In this document: one piece after another, positions 26,432-34,395 of the stretch
How the letters are laid out: every line of letters starts with the position of its first letter
How positions within the stretch are numbered: the first letter of the stretch is position 1
NCBI RefSeq assembly: GCF_010206195.1
Contig: NZ_VIQT01000010.1
Span: 351,863-415,862 of the forward strand
DNA length: 64,000 bases
DNA from: Anaerotruncus colihominis
GTDB taxonomy: Bacteria > Bacillota > Clostridia > Oscillospirales > Ruminococcaceae
Direction of reading: 5' to 3'
Translations under genes and position numbers: made by a program
Notes under the pieces: model-generated
The model's input: only the letters and a program-made list of their open reading frames with translations
What the model was told of the DNA's origin: nothing
Databases searched by the model: none

Positions 26432-27271
26432 ATGGCGTCTGGGATTTTCAAACATTCCTATAAAACAAAAACGCGCGAAAGCCTGCCGATTGCAATCTAT
26501 AACGCCGGAGCGCAGCGATGCGAGCCGTTGTATGCCTGGGGTCCGGGCCTGCGCGACCATTTTCTGGTTCACCATGTGATCGCCGGGCGCGGCATTTACA
26601 CGGCCGACGGCGTTACACATGAAGTAGAGGCCGGCGATACCTTTATCGTCTATCCGTCTGTCGTCGTTACTTACCGTGCCGACGCGGCCGATCCATGGGA
26701 ATACTGCTGGGCCGGCTTCAACGGTGCGGAAGCGCGTCTGATGATCGCGCAGACGCCCTTTACACGCGAACGGCCTGTCGTCCGGTTTGAACAGCCCGAT
26801 GAAATCCGCGAAGCCATTGCCGATATTTACCGTGCGTCGGGAACCACGCGTTCAAGCGAGCTGCGCGCAATCGGAATGCTCTACATCTTTCTGGCTCTGC
26901 TTACCGAGCAGGCCGGCGCACCCGCGCCGGCCGCGGGACTGTCGCTGGAGTATGTCGAAAGTGCCATCCGGTTTATCGCGCATAACTATTCCGGACATAT
27001 CGACATCGAAGCGGTCGCCGCCTCTGTCGGCATCAGCCGAAGCCATCTGTACCGCGTCTTTATGCAGCATATTGGCACGCCGCCCAACGAGTACCTTGCA
27101 AAATTCCGTATTTCACAGGCGTGCGAGCTGCTTGGCCATTCCTCGCTGCCTATTTCAGCGGTTGCCGCTTCCGTCGGCTACGAAGACCCGCTGTATTTTT
27201 CACGCGTATTTAAACGAATCACCGGAATGCCGCCGTCAGCCTATATCAAAGCGCACCAGGCTTGGGCTTAA
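26432..27271 (+). CDS. AraC family transcriptional regulator
   Basis: 279 aa. I use the ATG at 26432 because GGGAGGG is 8 bases away; a GTG two codons earlier is too close. N-terminal cupin-like sensing domain (FLVHHVIAGRGIYTADGVTHEVEAGDTFIVYP), C-terminal double HTH (IDIEAVAASVGISRSHLYRVF and ISAVAASVGYEDPLYFSRVFKRITG). Divergent from galKT with a 192-base shared control region, so it probably regulates galactose use; the ligand is not shown by the sequence. Confidence 0.92.
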   Translation: MASGIFKHSYKTKTRESLPIAIYNAGAQRCEPLYAWGPGLRDHFLVHHVIAGRGIYTADGVTHEVEAGDTFIVYPSVVVTYRADAADPWEYCWAGFNGAEARLMIAQTPFTRERPVVRFEQPDEIREAIADIYRASGTTRSSELRAIGMLYIFLALLTEQAGAPAPAAGLSLEYVESAIRFIAHNYSGHIDIEAVAASVGISRSHLYRVFMQHIGTPPNEYLAKFRISQACELLGHSSLPISAVAASVGYEDPLYFSRVFKRITGMPPSAYIKAHQAWA

Positions 27272-27352
27272 TCCTCGGCCCGCTGCACGGGCGTCCGCAT
27301 CTTTCCGTGGCGCCGTCCGGTGGCTGCATTCCAAACGCAAGGAGGCTTTTCC

Positions 27353-28252
27353 ATGGAAACAGATATCGCGAATGCGCTCGAAACAAATTCAACCGCCGCT
27401 GAATTCCAAAACGCGGTCGACACCATCGCACAGATGCCGTCAGACACGCGGTTGCACTATCTTCTTGGAAAATTGTTGGATCTGCTGCCCAAGCTCTTGA
27501 CGGCCGCACTGATTCTTCTGGTCGGCATCATCCTTGTGCGCTGGGCCGCAAAATTTGCGCGCAATTTGCTCAAACATTCGCGCCTGGATATAACGCTGCA
27601 TAATTTCATCGTTTCAATCCTCAGCGCACTGCTCTATATCCTGTTGGCCATCATCGTTGTAACTGTGCTTGTGCCTTCAGCCGCCGGGTCGCTGATCACC
27701 ATGTTCGGTGTATTTGGCTTGGCTATTTCGCTGGCTGTCAAGGATTCGCTCGCCAATTTAGCAGGCGGCATGTCGGTCCTGTTCACAAAGCCGTTCGCGC
27801 TTGGCGATTATGTCAATATCAACGGCAATGAGGGAACCGTTCAGGAAATCCGTCTCAACTATACAGTGATCAGAACAGTAGACAATAAGTTGGTGCACGT
27901 TCCAAACGGCGATGTTGCCAAGGCGGAGATCACAAACTTTACCGCGCAGGAGACGCGCAGGCTCGACCTTGTATTTTCAATTGGTTATGACGATGATTTT
28001 GAACAGGCCAAGAAAATCATTTGTGAAATTGTGTATGACAATCCACTGGCGCACAGCGACCCTGAGCCAATCGTCCGGATGGTGGAGCACGGCGATTCGG
28101 CCATCCGGATCGGGTGCCGTGTCTGGGTGGATACAGCCGACTACTGGACGCTGAATTATGATTTGCTTGAGGAGGTCAAGCGGCGTTTTGACGCCGCCGG
28201 AATTCATATTCCATATAATCAGCTGGAAGTTTCGATCCGCCGCGATCTGTAG
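27353..28252 (+). CDS. mscS: Small-conductance mechanosensitive channel (MscS family)
   Basis: 299 aa from the ATG at 27353 with AAGGAGG upstream. Three membrane helices at about 45-65, 87-108 and 112-140; the third is the Gly/Ala-rich pore helix (FGLAISLAVKDSLANLAGGMSVL), followed by KPFALGDYVNINGNEGTVQEI and the beta domain ending in YNQLEVSI. Opens on membrane tension to release solutes after osmotic downshock. 81 bases after the AraC gene, no terminator between. Confidence 0.94.
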   Translation: METDIANALETNSTAAEFQNAVDTIAQMPSDTRLHYLLGKLLDLLPKLLTAALILLVGIILVRWAAKFARNLLKHSRLDITLHNFIVSILSALLYILLAIIVVTVLVPSAAGSLITMFGVFGLAISLAVKDSLANLAGGMSVLFTKPFALGDYVNINGNEGTVQEIRLNYTVIRTVDNKLVHVPNGDVAKAEITNFTAQETRRLDLVFSIGYDDDFEQAKKIICEIVYDNPLAHSDPEPIVRMVEHGDSAIRIGCRVWVDTADYWTLNYDLLEEVKRRFDAAGIHIPYNQLEVSIRRDL

Positions 28253-28310
28253 CCTTTCACTCCGGCCGCGTCAGCCGCAAATGCATGGGCGCGCAAAGCG
28301 TCCGTTTTTA

Positions 28311-28343
28311 AAAAAAGGCCCGGGATTATCCCGGGCCTTTTTT
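28311..28343 (+). terminator. Terminator after mscS
   Basis: AAAGGCCCGGG-ATTAT-CCCGGGCCTTT with a T-run on the plus strand. The following 28344-28473 has no gene. Confidence 0.92.
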
Positions 28344-28473
28344 CTGCGCCTCCATTACCGGAAACTCGGAACTGAATCCGGCCAGCCGCAGAGGAAATAA
28401 TAAGGGCAATTTGAAGCCGTGCTAGCATCCAATTTGTCCCCTTCTGATTATACATCCAAACAGTTTAAATTTC

Positions 28474-28499
28474 AATTTAAATATTAAATTAAAATTTAA
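28474..28499. promoter_or_regulatory. Overlapping AT palindromes, possible operator of the RHH gene
   Basis: AATTTAA-ATA-TTAAATT (28474-28490) and TTAAATT-AA-AATTTAA (28484-28499) are perfect overlapping palindromes built on one half-site. TATAAT-like -10 sequences follow at about 28513-28531. Ribbon-helix-helix proteins often bind such repeats before their own gene. Confidence 0.45.
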
Positions 28500-28548
28500 T
28501 TGTATATATGGTTTATAATCTTGTCTATAATCTAGTCAGGTGATGTTC

Positions 28549-28728
28549 ATGTTTCAAATTGAAAAGCCAGAAAAAGTCAATCGCACCATTTTTATCCCCA
28601 AAAGTCTTTTAGAACGGATTACAAAGCTTTCTCAGGAAAAGGATGTCTCTGTCAATCAGATCATTATTCAGTGTTGTGAATATGCGCTTTCGCATATGGA
28701 GGATTCCAGCGTGGAGTCGAAAAAATGA
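28549..28728 (+). CDS. Ribbon-helix-helix (Arc/MetJ-like) small DNA-binding protein
   Basis: 59 aa starting MFQIEKPEKVNRTIFIPKSL. The NRTIFIPKSLLERITKLSQE segment gives a beta strand and first helix, and VSVNQIIIQCCEYALSHME the second helix, the Arc/CopG pattern. RBS AGGTGA is 5 bases before the chosen ATG; another ATG lies two codons upstream. Stands alone with no toxin gene next to it. Probably a dimeric repressor; targets unknown. Confidence 0.75.
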   Translation: MFQIEKPEKVNRTIFIPKSLLERITKLSQEKDVSVNQIIIQCCEYALSHMEDSSVESKK

Positions 28729-28759
28729 GCCGAGCTCCATCGCTCCGGCTCATTTTTTT
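28720..28759. terminator. Bidirectional terminator shared by the RHH and coat genes
   Basis: AAAAAATGAGCCGAGC / GCTCCGGCTCATTTTTT, with T-runs on both strands. The RHH stop codon TGA lies inside the left arm and the convergent coat gene stops at 28761. Confidence 0.92.
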
Positions 28760-28760
28760 G

Positions 28761-29033
28761 TCAAACTGTATTCTGTTCAAAACGGCGGCGGCACGCGTCG
28801 ATCTGCGTTTGCTGTACAGGTTCCGACGTATACCAGCCGCGTTTGAGCATTTCATCAAATATCTCGTGTTGAATTTGATGTTCCTCATTCAGAATCGTCA
28901 TCAGCTCCCCCATAACAGCGGGGGAGGCGCATTCATTTGCGTAAAGGTTGTATCCATGCGCTGCAAACTTCTGGCTTGCCAGCGCATCCTCCATCATCTC
29001 GCGGTCGCCGAATGGAATCTGCCGCATACTCAC
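28761..29033 (-). CDS. CotF-like spore coat protein
   Basis: 90 aa, alpha-helical, ferritin-like half: DREMMEDALASQKFAAHGYN, LYANECASPAVMGELMTILN and EEHQIQHEIFDEMLKRGWY match the CotF/YhcQ family of spore coat proteins. Start taken as GTG at 29033, 6 bases after GGGAGG and overlapping the preceding stop; ATG at 29027 is the alternative. Second gene of a two-gene coat unit. Confidence 0.85.
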   Translation of the reverse strand: MSMRQIPFGDREMMEDALASQKFAAHGYNLYANECASPAVMGELMTILNEEHQIQHEIFDEMLKRGWYTSEPVQQTQIDACRRRFEQNTV

Positions 29034-29227
29034 TTGCCGCCTCCCTGCCCAAGCTGCGTAAGCAGCCGGTTGTAATGATTCTGATGGCGCGCAGAATTGT
29101 TTTCAAACTGCGTGCGCAGCTGCGGATCGGACGCCATATGCGCATACATGGTGAATTTTTTGATCAGTGTTTGTTCAACGCCAAGCTGATCCTCAATTGC
29201 GGCCAGCTCCTTGGCGGTTAGCGGCAT
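29030..29227 (-). CDS. CotF-like small spore coat protein
   Basis: 65 aa: MPLTAKELAAIEDQLGVEQT, then LIKKFTMYAHMASDPQLRTQ and a His-containing C-terminal helix (SARHQNHYNRLLTQLGQ). The pattern matches the short coat proteins that pair with CotF homologues in Clostridia. Its GGGAGG ribosome binding site lies inside the 3' arm of the hairpin at 29231-29284. Overlaps the next coat gene. Confidence 0.85.
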   Translation of the reverse strand: MPLTAKELAAIEDQLGVEQTLIKKFTMYAHMASDPQLRTQFENNSARHQNHYNRLLTQLGQGGGK

Positions 29228-29230
29228 ATG

Positions 29231-29284
29231 AAAAACCTCCCTGAATTGGTATCGCTAAAAGTATGCCAATTCAGGGAGGTTTTT
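29231..29284 (-). promoter_or_regulatory. Terminator-like hairpin carrying the coat gene SD in its 3' arm and a sigma-E-like -10 in its loop
   Basis: AAAAACCTCCCTGAATTGG and its exact complement form a 19-bp stem with a 16-base loop; the 3' arm on the minus strand reads GGGAGGTTTTT and is followed directly by CAT-ATG. It can therefore end transcription from mreB and would hide the ribosome binding site in read-through RNA. The loop contains CATACTTT, near the sigma-E -10 CATACANT, with ATA 18 bases upstream. Promoter assignment is inference. Confidence 0.75.
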
Positions 29285-29313
29285 ATGCGGCTGCTATAAC
29301 CGCTCGCTGATTC

Positions 29314-29329
29314 AGAACCTTGTATTCAG
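29314..29329. repeat. Single copy of the AGAACC-TGTATTCA element
   Basis: AGAACCTTGTATTCAG spans the mreB stop codon and differs from the ends of the 109-bp element only by one inserted T and the last bases. No inverted partner was found nearby. Confidence 0.4.
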
Positions 29330-30342
29330 TTTTTGTGCGGCGACGATGTGATAAAGCCACCGACCAGCTGGCTAATGTATTCAAACGACCGGCCTGTACC
29401 GATCGCAACGCATTCCACCGGATTCTCGGCCAGTCCAACCGGCATCTTCAGCTTGGCGCTCATGTGCTTGTCAAGCCCATGCAGCATTGCGCCGCCGCCG
29501 GTCATCACCATACCGTTTTCATAGATATCGCCGACAAGCTCCGGCGGCGTCCGCTCCACAACGGAATGGACCGCTGCGCGGATCTCCTCCACAAGCTCCA
29601 GCATCACCGGATACAATTCCGTGCGCGACAGCTCCACGCGTGTGGGCAGGCCCGTCGCCAGATGACGTCCCTTGATTTCATAGGTCAGGTTTTCCGCGTC
29701 CGGATCAATGCTCGCAATCGCAATCTTCACCCGTTCAGCCATACGTTCGCCGATCAGGACGTTATATTTACCGCGCACATAGCGGATGATTGCAGCATTA
29801 AACTTATCGCCGGCCAGCTTGATTGAATTTTTACAAACAATTCCGTTGAGCGACAGCACCGCAATGTCGCTGGTACCGCCGCCAATATCGAGGATCAAAT
29901 TGCCGTTCGGCTTTGAAATATCGATTCCTGCGCCGATCGCGGCTGCCACCGGCTCCTCGATCAAATACACGCTGCGCGCGCCGGCCGCGCCGGCCGCGTC
30001 AACGGCGGCGTTCGCCTCCACCCCTGTAATCAACGACGGGATGCACAACGCAACACGCGGCTTGACCACATTGCTTGGACACGCCTTCTTCATAAAATAC
30101 TTAATCATGGCTTCCGTCATCTTATAATCGGAAATGACGCCGTCGCAAAGCGGTCGGATCGCCGTAATACGCGCGGGTGTCTTTCCGATCATTTCATACG
30201 CCTCCGCGCCTACGCTGAGCGTTTCGCCTGTTTTTGTATTGACCGCGACGACCGACGGCTCGCGCAGCACAATCCCTTGCGAGCCATTGTAAACAAGCAC
30301 CGTCGAGGTGCCAAGATCAATTCCAATATCAATCGAACTCAT
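29326..30342 (-). CDS. MreB/Mbl-family cell shape protein
   Basis: 338 aa from the ATG at 30342 (MSSIDIGIDLGTSTVLVYN) with GGGAGGAC upstream. Actin-like motifs: phosphate 1 IGIDLGTSTVLVY, connect 1 and EEPVAAAIGAGIDI, phosphate 2 LILDIGGGTSDIAVLSL, adenosine motif MVMTGGGAMLHGLD. Forms membrane filaments that guide wall synthesis. No mreC or mreD next to it, so it is a stand-alone paralogue like Mbl or MreBH. The neighbouring coat genes are probably a separate unit. Confidence 0.92.
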   Translation of the reverse strand: MSSIDIGIDLGTSTVLVYNGSQGIVLREPSVVAVNTKTGETLSVGAEAYEMIGKTPARITAIRPLCDGVISDYKMTEAMIKYFMKKACPSNVVKPRVALCIPSLITGVEANAAVDAAGAAGARSVYLIEEPVAAAIGAGIDISKPNGNLILDIGGGTSDIAVLSLNGIVCKNSIKLAGDKFNAAIIRYVRGKYNVLIGERMAERVKIAIASIDPDAENLTYEIKGRHLATGLPTRVELSRTELYPVMLELVEEIRAAVHSVVERTPPELVGDIYENGMVMTGGGAMLHGLDKHMSAKLKMPVGLAENPVECVAIGTGRSFEYISQLVGGFITSSPHKN

Positions 30343-30428
30343 GTTCAGTCCTCCCGTCATGTTTTGCTCCGGCATTTTTTGTCCACGATGAACAGCGTCA
30401 CATCCCAAAAGATAAACTGATAAACCTG

Positions 30429-30642
30429 CCATAAGACGGTATAATCGGCCATCGGGGCAGAAGTGGCCCGCGCCCGCGCATCGCCCTGGCCATAAAGTTG
30501 TACAATAACCGCTTTGCGGCTGCTAAAACGGCAAAGACAGTTTTGGCTGCGATATACCATGCGCAGTCCGCTGCTTTGCAGCGGTTGACGCCGGATGGCG
30601 GCCGCAAACGGCAAAGCCGTTTCTCCTGCGCATATTATACTG
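30429..30642. repeat. Composite palindromic repeat, families A and B joined
   Basis: 30440-30495 resembles the GGCCATC-GGGGC...GCCCTGGCCAT core of family A; 30500-30640 resembles family B, including ACCGCTTTGCGG, TGCGCAGTCCGCTGC-TTT-GCAGCGG and AAACGGC-AAA-GCCGTTT. It fills most of the 323-base gap between comF and mreB. No gene inside. Confidence 0.82.
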
Positions 30643-30665
30643 TATTTTTCCCCTTTTTTCAACTT

Positions 30666-31385
30666 TCAACGCTGTATTTGGCCTCCCTTATGTATGCGCG
30701 GCGTCGTCATCGCTGTGACCACATAAACGGATCGCGCACCGCGTTCAAGCAGCAGCGCGGCGCAGCGTCGTACAGTCGCACCGCTCGTCAGCACATCGTC
30801 AACAAGCAAAACCGTCCCGTTGGCAATGCGTTTGCCTTTACAGGCTACAAACGCCTGGCGGGCATTCGCTTCACGCGCATCAAAACCCTTCTGCTCCATC
30901 TGTGCGCCGCCCAATCCCGTATGCGTGATGAATCCATCAGCTACAGGCAACCCGAGCCGTTTGGCGAGCGCCCGCGCCAACAGCTCCGTCTGGCAATAAC
31001 CGCGCTGACGGCGCTTTTTCGGATGCATCGGCACATACGTCACAAAATCAAACGGCACATCCGCGAAGTCGGCGCGCACACGCCGCTCCATCAGCGCAGC
31101 TAAAAATGGGGCGTAATACAACCGGCCGTCGTATTTAAAGCGGTACATTCCTTCCCGCGCGCTGCCAATATAAAGAAGCGGCGCCGTCGCGCCGGCATAA
31201 AACGAATCACATCGCCCGCAGATACAGTCGGCCGCAGGTTTTCCACAATGTGTACAGAGCACGCCCGCATATGGCGGCGCACATTCGCTGCATAACCAGC
31301 CCATTCCCGCAAGCACCCGGCCGCACAGAAAGCATTTATGTGGAAACAGCAGCGTCAGCGCCCGCTCCCAAAATACGCTAGCCAC
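30666..31385 (-). CDS. comF: ComF family protein (amidophosphoribosyltransferase-like)
   Basis: 239 aa. N-terminal zinc-binding cysteines (CFLCGR, CSEC, CTHC, CICGRC) and the phosphoribosyltransferase PRPP loop VLLVDDVLTSGATV. ComF helps import of single-stranded DNA in competent bacteria. I place the start at GTG 31385, 4 bases after GAGGTG and overlapping the recD2 stop; no ATG is available without a long overlap. Operon with recD2, another DNA-processing gene. Confidence 0.9.
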   Translation of the reverse strand: MASVFWERALTLLFPHKCFLCGRVLAGMGWLCSECAPPYAGVLCTHCGKPAADCICGRCDSFYAGATAPLLYIGSAREGMYRFKYDGRLYYAPFLAALMERRVRADFADVPFDFVTYVPMHPKKRRQRGYCQTELLARALAKRLGLPVADGFITHTGLGGAQMEQKGFDAREANARQAFVACKGKRIANGTVLLVDDVLTSGATVRRCAALLLERGARSVYVVTAMTTPRIHKGGQIQR

Positions 31386-33600
31386 CACACACCTCGTCAA
31401 GCAGATAACGCAGATTTGCATACCGGCGCGAACGTTTGTGGTTGTCCACCATCGTTTTAACGGCCGATGCGGCGCCAAGGATGATCAGCAGCTTTTTTGC
31501 ACGGGTAATCGCGGTATAAAGCAGGCTTCGGTAATACATCCGGCTTTTTCCCTCCATCAGCGGCAGGATCACCGCATCGTATTCATTGCCCTGGCTTTTA
31601 TGAACCGTGATTGCATAGGCCAGCTCCAGTTCGTTGGCCATATCAAATGAATATTCCGCCAGGCGGTCTTCATCGAACCGAACGACGATCGTCGCGCTTG
31701 GCCGGTTAATCAAATCAATCACGCCGATGTCCCCGTTAAAGACACCCATACCGTCCTCTCCGCCGTCCTTCTGCCACACCAGATCATAGTTATTCCGGAT
31801 CTGCATCACCTTGTCTCCTTCCCGGAACGTAACCGGTCCAGAGGTGTATTCCTTTTTGCTGGGGTCCGGCGGATTGACTGCATTTTGCAGCACGCGGTTT
31901 AGCTCTGTCGTACCAGCCGCGCCGACGCGCGTCGGCGCGATCACCTGAATGTCCCACATTGGCGAAAAGCCATACCGCTTGGGCAAACGCCGCGCGCACA
32001 AATCCGCCGCTGTCGTGCAGGCATGCGCCGCCGAGGCGTCCGGTAAAAAGAAAAAGTCGTTGTCACGCGCGTCAAGCCGCGGATATTCCCCCGCGACAAC
32101 GGCATGCGCATTTGTTACAATCAGGCTTTTTGCTGCCTGACGGAAGATCTCCGTCAGATGCACAACCGGCAGATGGCCGCCTGCAATCAGATCGCCCAGA
32201 ATATTGCCCGCGCCAACTGACGGAAGCTGATCCGGATCGCCGACAAGGATCAGCCTACAGGAAAATTTCAGCGCGCGCAGCAGTGATTCAAACAACAGCG
32301 TATCCATCATCGACGTCTCATCGATGATGACTGCGTCAAACGGCAGCGGATTTTTCTCATTCCGCTTGAATTTCATCAAGCCCGAGCCATCGGCGAAATC
32401 GACTTCCAACAGGCGATGGATTGTTTTTGATTCCGCACCTGTCAATTCCGACATGCGCTTGGCTGCGCGTCCGGTCGGAGCAGCCAGCGCCACCTTTTCC
32501 CCCATCTGTCCGAGCAATCGGATGATCGCCGAGATGGCCGTCGTTTTGCCAGTACCGGGTCCGCCGGTCAGGATCATCAGCGGCGATGTGACCGCTGTAA
32601 CAATCGCCGCGCGCTGGAACTCTGCATACACAATACCACTTTCGCATTCCAACCGGCTAAGAATCTCCTCCGTATCCGGCGCGCGCTCCGCGGAGCCGTT
32701 GGAGAGCATCAGCGACAACCGGTTGACGATGCAGCATTCCGCCTCATAATAGCGCGGCAGGTATAGAAAGCTGCGATCCTTTACAGCCAACCGCACAAGC
32801 TCGCCGCGCGCAATCAGCTCCTCCAACGCATCCGAAACATGATAGGTATCCGTCTCTACAAGCAGCGCGGCTGTCTCCAGCAGCTTTTCCTCCGGCAGAC
32901 AGGTATGCCCGTTGTTCGATACATTGTGACGCAGCACATGCAGCAGACCCGCGGAAATCCGTTCGTAGCTGTCCGGCGCCAGACCGTTTCGCTCAGCGGC
33001 CGCGTCAGCCAGCTCAAACGGGACGCCGATCTCCTCAATACAGAGCGCATAAGGATTTTCCGACACAACCTCCTGTGCCGCAGCCCCATATTTTTTCCAT
33101 GTTTTAATGGCATATGGCGCAGGGATTCCCAATTTTTCAAGATTTAGCATTACAGATCGGATTCCAAACAACTTTTTATACTCATTGGAAATTTGCTCCG
33201 CTTTTTTAGGCGAAATTCCCTGCACCTCAGCGAGCTTTGCCGGATTTTGTTCCATCACTGTGAGCGTGTCATCGCCAAAGGCCCGGACCAATCTGCGTGC
33301 AATGGCCGGCCCGACGCCCTTAACAGCGCCCGACGACAGGTAGCTTGCAATCGCGGAGGCAGTCGCCGGCATCAGGCGCTCATATGCTTCTGCGCGCAAC
33401 TGCATACCGTATTTAGCATGTGTTGTATAGGCTCCGGTTACAATCAATGTTTCGCCAACCACGATATCCGAAAATTCGCCAACCACTGTCAAAAGCTCCG
33501 CTTCTGTTGACAGCTCCAGTACAGTAAATCCATTTTCTTCGTTGCGGTAAACAATCGTCTCCACGCCGCCTTCCACCCTGTAACGCTCGCCGGCCTCCAA
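31378..33600 (-). CDS. recD2: ATP-dependent RecD2 helicase
   Basis: 740 aa. N-terminal OB-like region (VETIVYRNEENGFTVLEL), helix-hairpin-helix block (AIASYLSSGAVKGVGPAIARRLV), Walker A LTGGPGTGKTTAIS, VIIDETSMMDTLL, LVGDPDQLPSVGAG, and C-terminal AYAITVHKSQGNEYDAVILP with TAITRAKKLL. Start set at TTG 33600 (MEAGERYRVE), 10 bases after GGGGAGG; an upstream ATG at 33639 overlaps the promoter -10 and would lie before the transcription start. 5'-3' helicase in DNA repair without RecBC. Confidence 0.93.
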   Translation of the reverse strand: MEAGERYRVEGGVETIVYRNEENGFTVLELSTEAELLTVVGEFSDIVVGETLIVTGAYTTHAKYGMQLRAEAYERLMPATASAIASYLSSGAVKGVGPAIARRLVRAFGDDTLTVMEQNPAKLAEVQGISPKKAEQISNEYKKLFGIRSVMLNLEKLGIPAPYAIKTWKKYGAAAQEVVSENPYALCIEEIGVPFELADAAAERNGLAPDSYERISAGLLHVLRHNVSNNGHTCLPEEKLLETAALLVETDTYHVSDALEELIARGELVRLAVKDRSFLYLPRYYEAECCIVNRLSLMLSNGSAERAPDTEEILSRLECESGIVYAEFQRAAIVTAVTSPLMILTGGPGTGKTTAISAIIRLLGQMGEKVALAAPTGRAAKRMSELTGAESKTIHRLLEVDFADGSGLMKFKRNEKNPLPFDAVIIDETSMMDTLLFESLLRALKFSCRLILVGDPDQLPSVGAGNILGDLIAGGHLPVVHLTEIFRQAAKSLIVTNAHAVVAGEYPRLDARDNDFFFLPDASAAHACTTAADLCARRLPKRYGFSPMWDIQVIAPTRVGAAGTTELNRVLQNAVNPPDPSKKEYTSGPVTFREGDKVMQIRNNYDLVWQKDGGEDGMGVFNGDIGVIDLINRPSATIVVRFDEDRLAEYSFDMANELELAYAITVHKSQGNEYDAVILPLMEGKSRMYYRSLLYTAITRAKKLLIILGAASAVKTMVDNHKRSRRYANLRYLLDEVCGG

Positions 33601-33637
33601 AATGTCCGTTCCTCCCCGCTCTGTTCTGCTTTGTTCC

Positions 33638-33666
33638 ATTATAATACAGATTTCGCGGATTGTAAA
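33638..33666 (-). promoter_or_regulatory. Sigma-A-type promoter of recD2-comF
   Basis: TTTACA (33661-33666), 17 bases, TATAAT (33638-33643) on the minus strand. Transcription would start near 33631. 33667-33826 shows no gene. Confidence 0.85.
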
Positions 33667-33826
33667 CGCACCTGCGAAGGATACGTCCTGTGCTGTTTGT
33701 TCCGCGAAATCCTTTTGGAAAAAAGGCCAAAAAGCAAAGCGCTTGCAAAATCCACGCCGGCTGCATAGCGTCTGTCGTGGATTTTGCCGGGGACAGGCGG
33801 CGTGCCTGAGCAGGCTCTTGCGGCGG

Positions 33827-34070
33827 CGCGCGCGACCCGTGCGCGGGCCACTCACCGCCGGGCGCTGCGCTTGCCCGGCCGGCTGGCGCGCGCGACCCGT
33901 GCGCGGGTCGCTCACCGTCGGCCGCTGCGCTTGCCCGGCCGGCTGGCGCGCGCAACCCGTGCGCGGGTCGCTCACCGTCGGCCGCTGCGCTTGCCCGGCC
34001 GGCTGGCGCGCGCGACCCGTGCGCGGGTCGCTCACCGTCGGCCGCTGCGCTTGCCCGGCCGGCTATTCGG
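33827..34070. repeat. Four tandem copies of a 60-bp GC-rich repeat
   Basis: The unit CGCGACCCGTGCGCGGGTCG followed by 40 more bases recurs with an exact 60-bp period; the last three copies are nearly identical, the first is more divergent. Each has the palindrome CGACCCGTGCGCGGGTCG and GCCCGGCCGG. Because 60 is divisible by 3 it stays open in several frames and gives spurious 20-residue repeat peptides. Confidence 0.93.
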
Positions 34071-34137
34071 GGCTTTCCGGCGGCTATAGCCGCCGGGCGC
34101 GGACAAGCCGCGGCAGCGCCCCTCAGCGCGCCTCACA

Positions 34138-34301
34138 AGGGGAGGGTCGAGCGACGCCTCCCCTTATGTTATCCCCACCTCTGCTTGGCGCGATCATATT
34201 GGGCGCACGCCAGTACGTCCGGCGGAAGGGGCGGGCCGCCCCTATCCCATGGACCCAGCCCCGGGGCAGGTGCGGCCTGTATAAATGCCGGAACCTGCCC
34301 C
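34138..34301. repeat. Hairpin-rich non-coding stretch
   Basis: Successive stem-loops AAGGGGAGG / CCTCCCCTT, GGGGCGG-GCC-GCCCC and GGGGCAGGT / ACCTGCCCC fill the space between the 60-bp repeats and the family C element. No credible gene. Confidence 0.5.
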
Positions 34302-34395
34302 ACTGTTCGCGGCGCAGCCGACTAAAGTTTTTTGCCAAGCTTTTTTTCAAAAAGGCCGGAAAGTTTTTTGCCGAAGCTTTTTTTCGAAAAAGCAG
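34298..34395. repeat. Intergenic repeat, family C
   Basis: CCCCACTGTTCGCGGCGCAG followed by two tandem units of the form AAGTTTTTTGCC(G)AAGC(T)n-CAAAAAGGCC. The same sequence with two units is at 60301-60410. The first bases of the minus-strand gene end (34347-34395) overlap it and take their last codons from it. Confidence 0.82.

Noticed and set aside
33667..33826. Possible small gene between the recD2 promoter and the repeats
   Set aside because: Open frames exist on the minus strand but have no SD and continue into repeat DNA.
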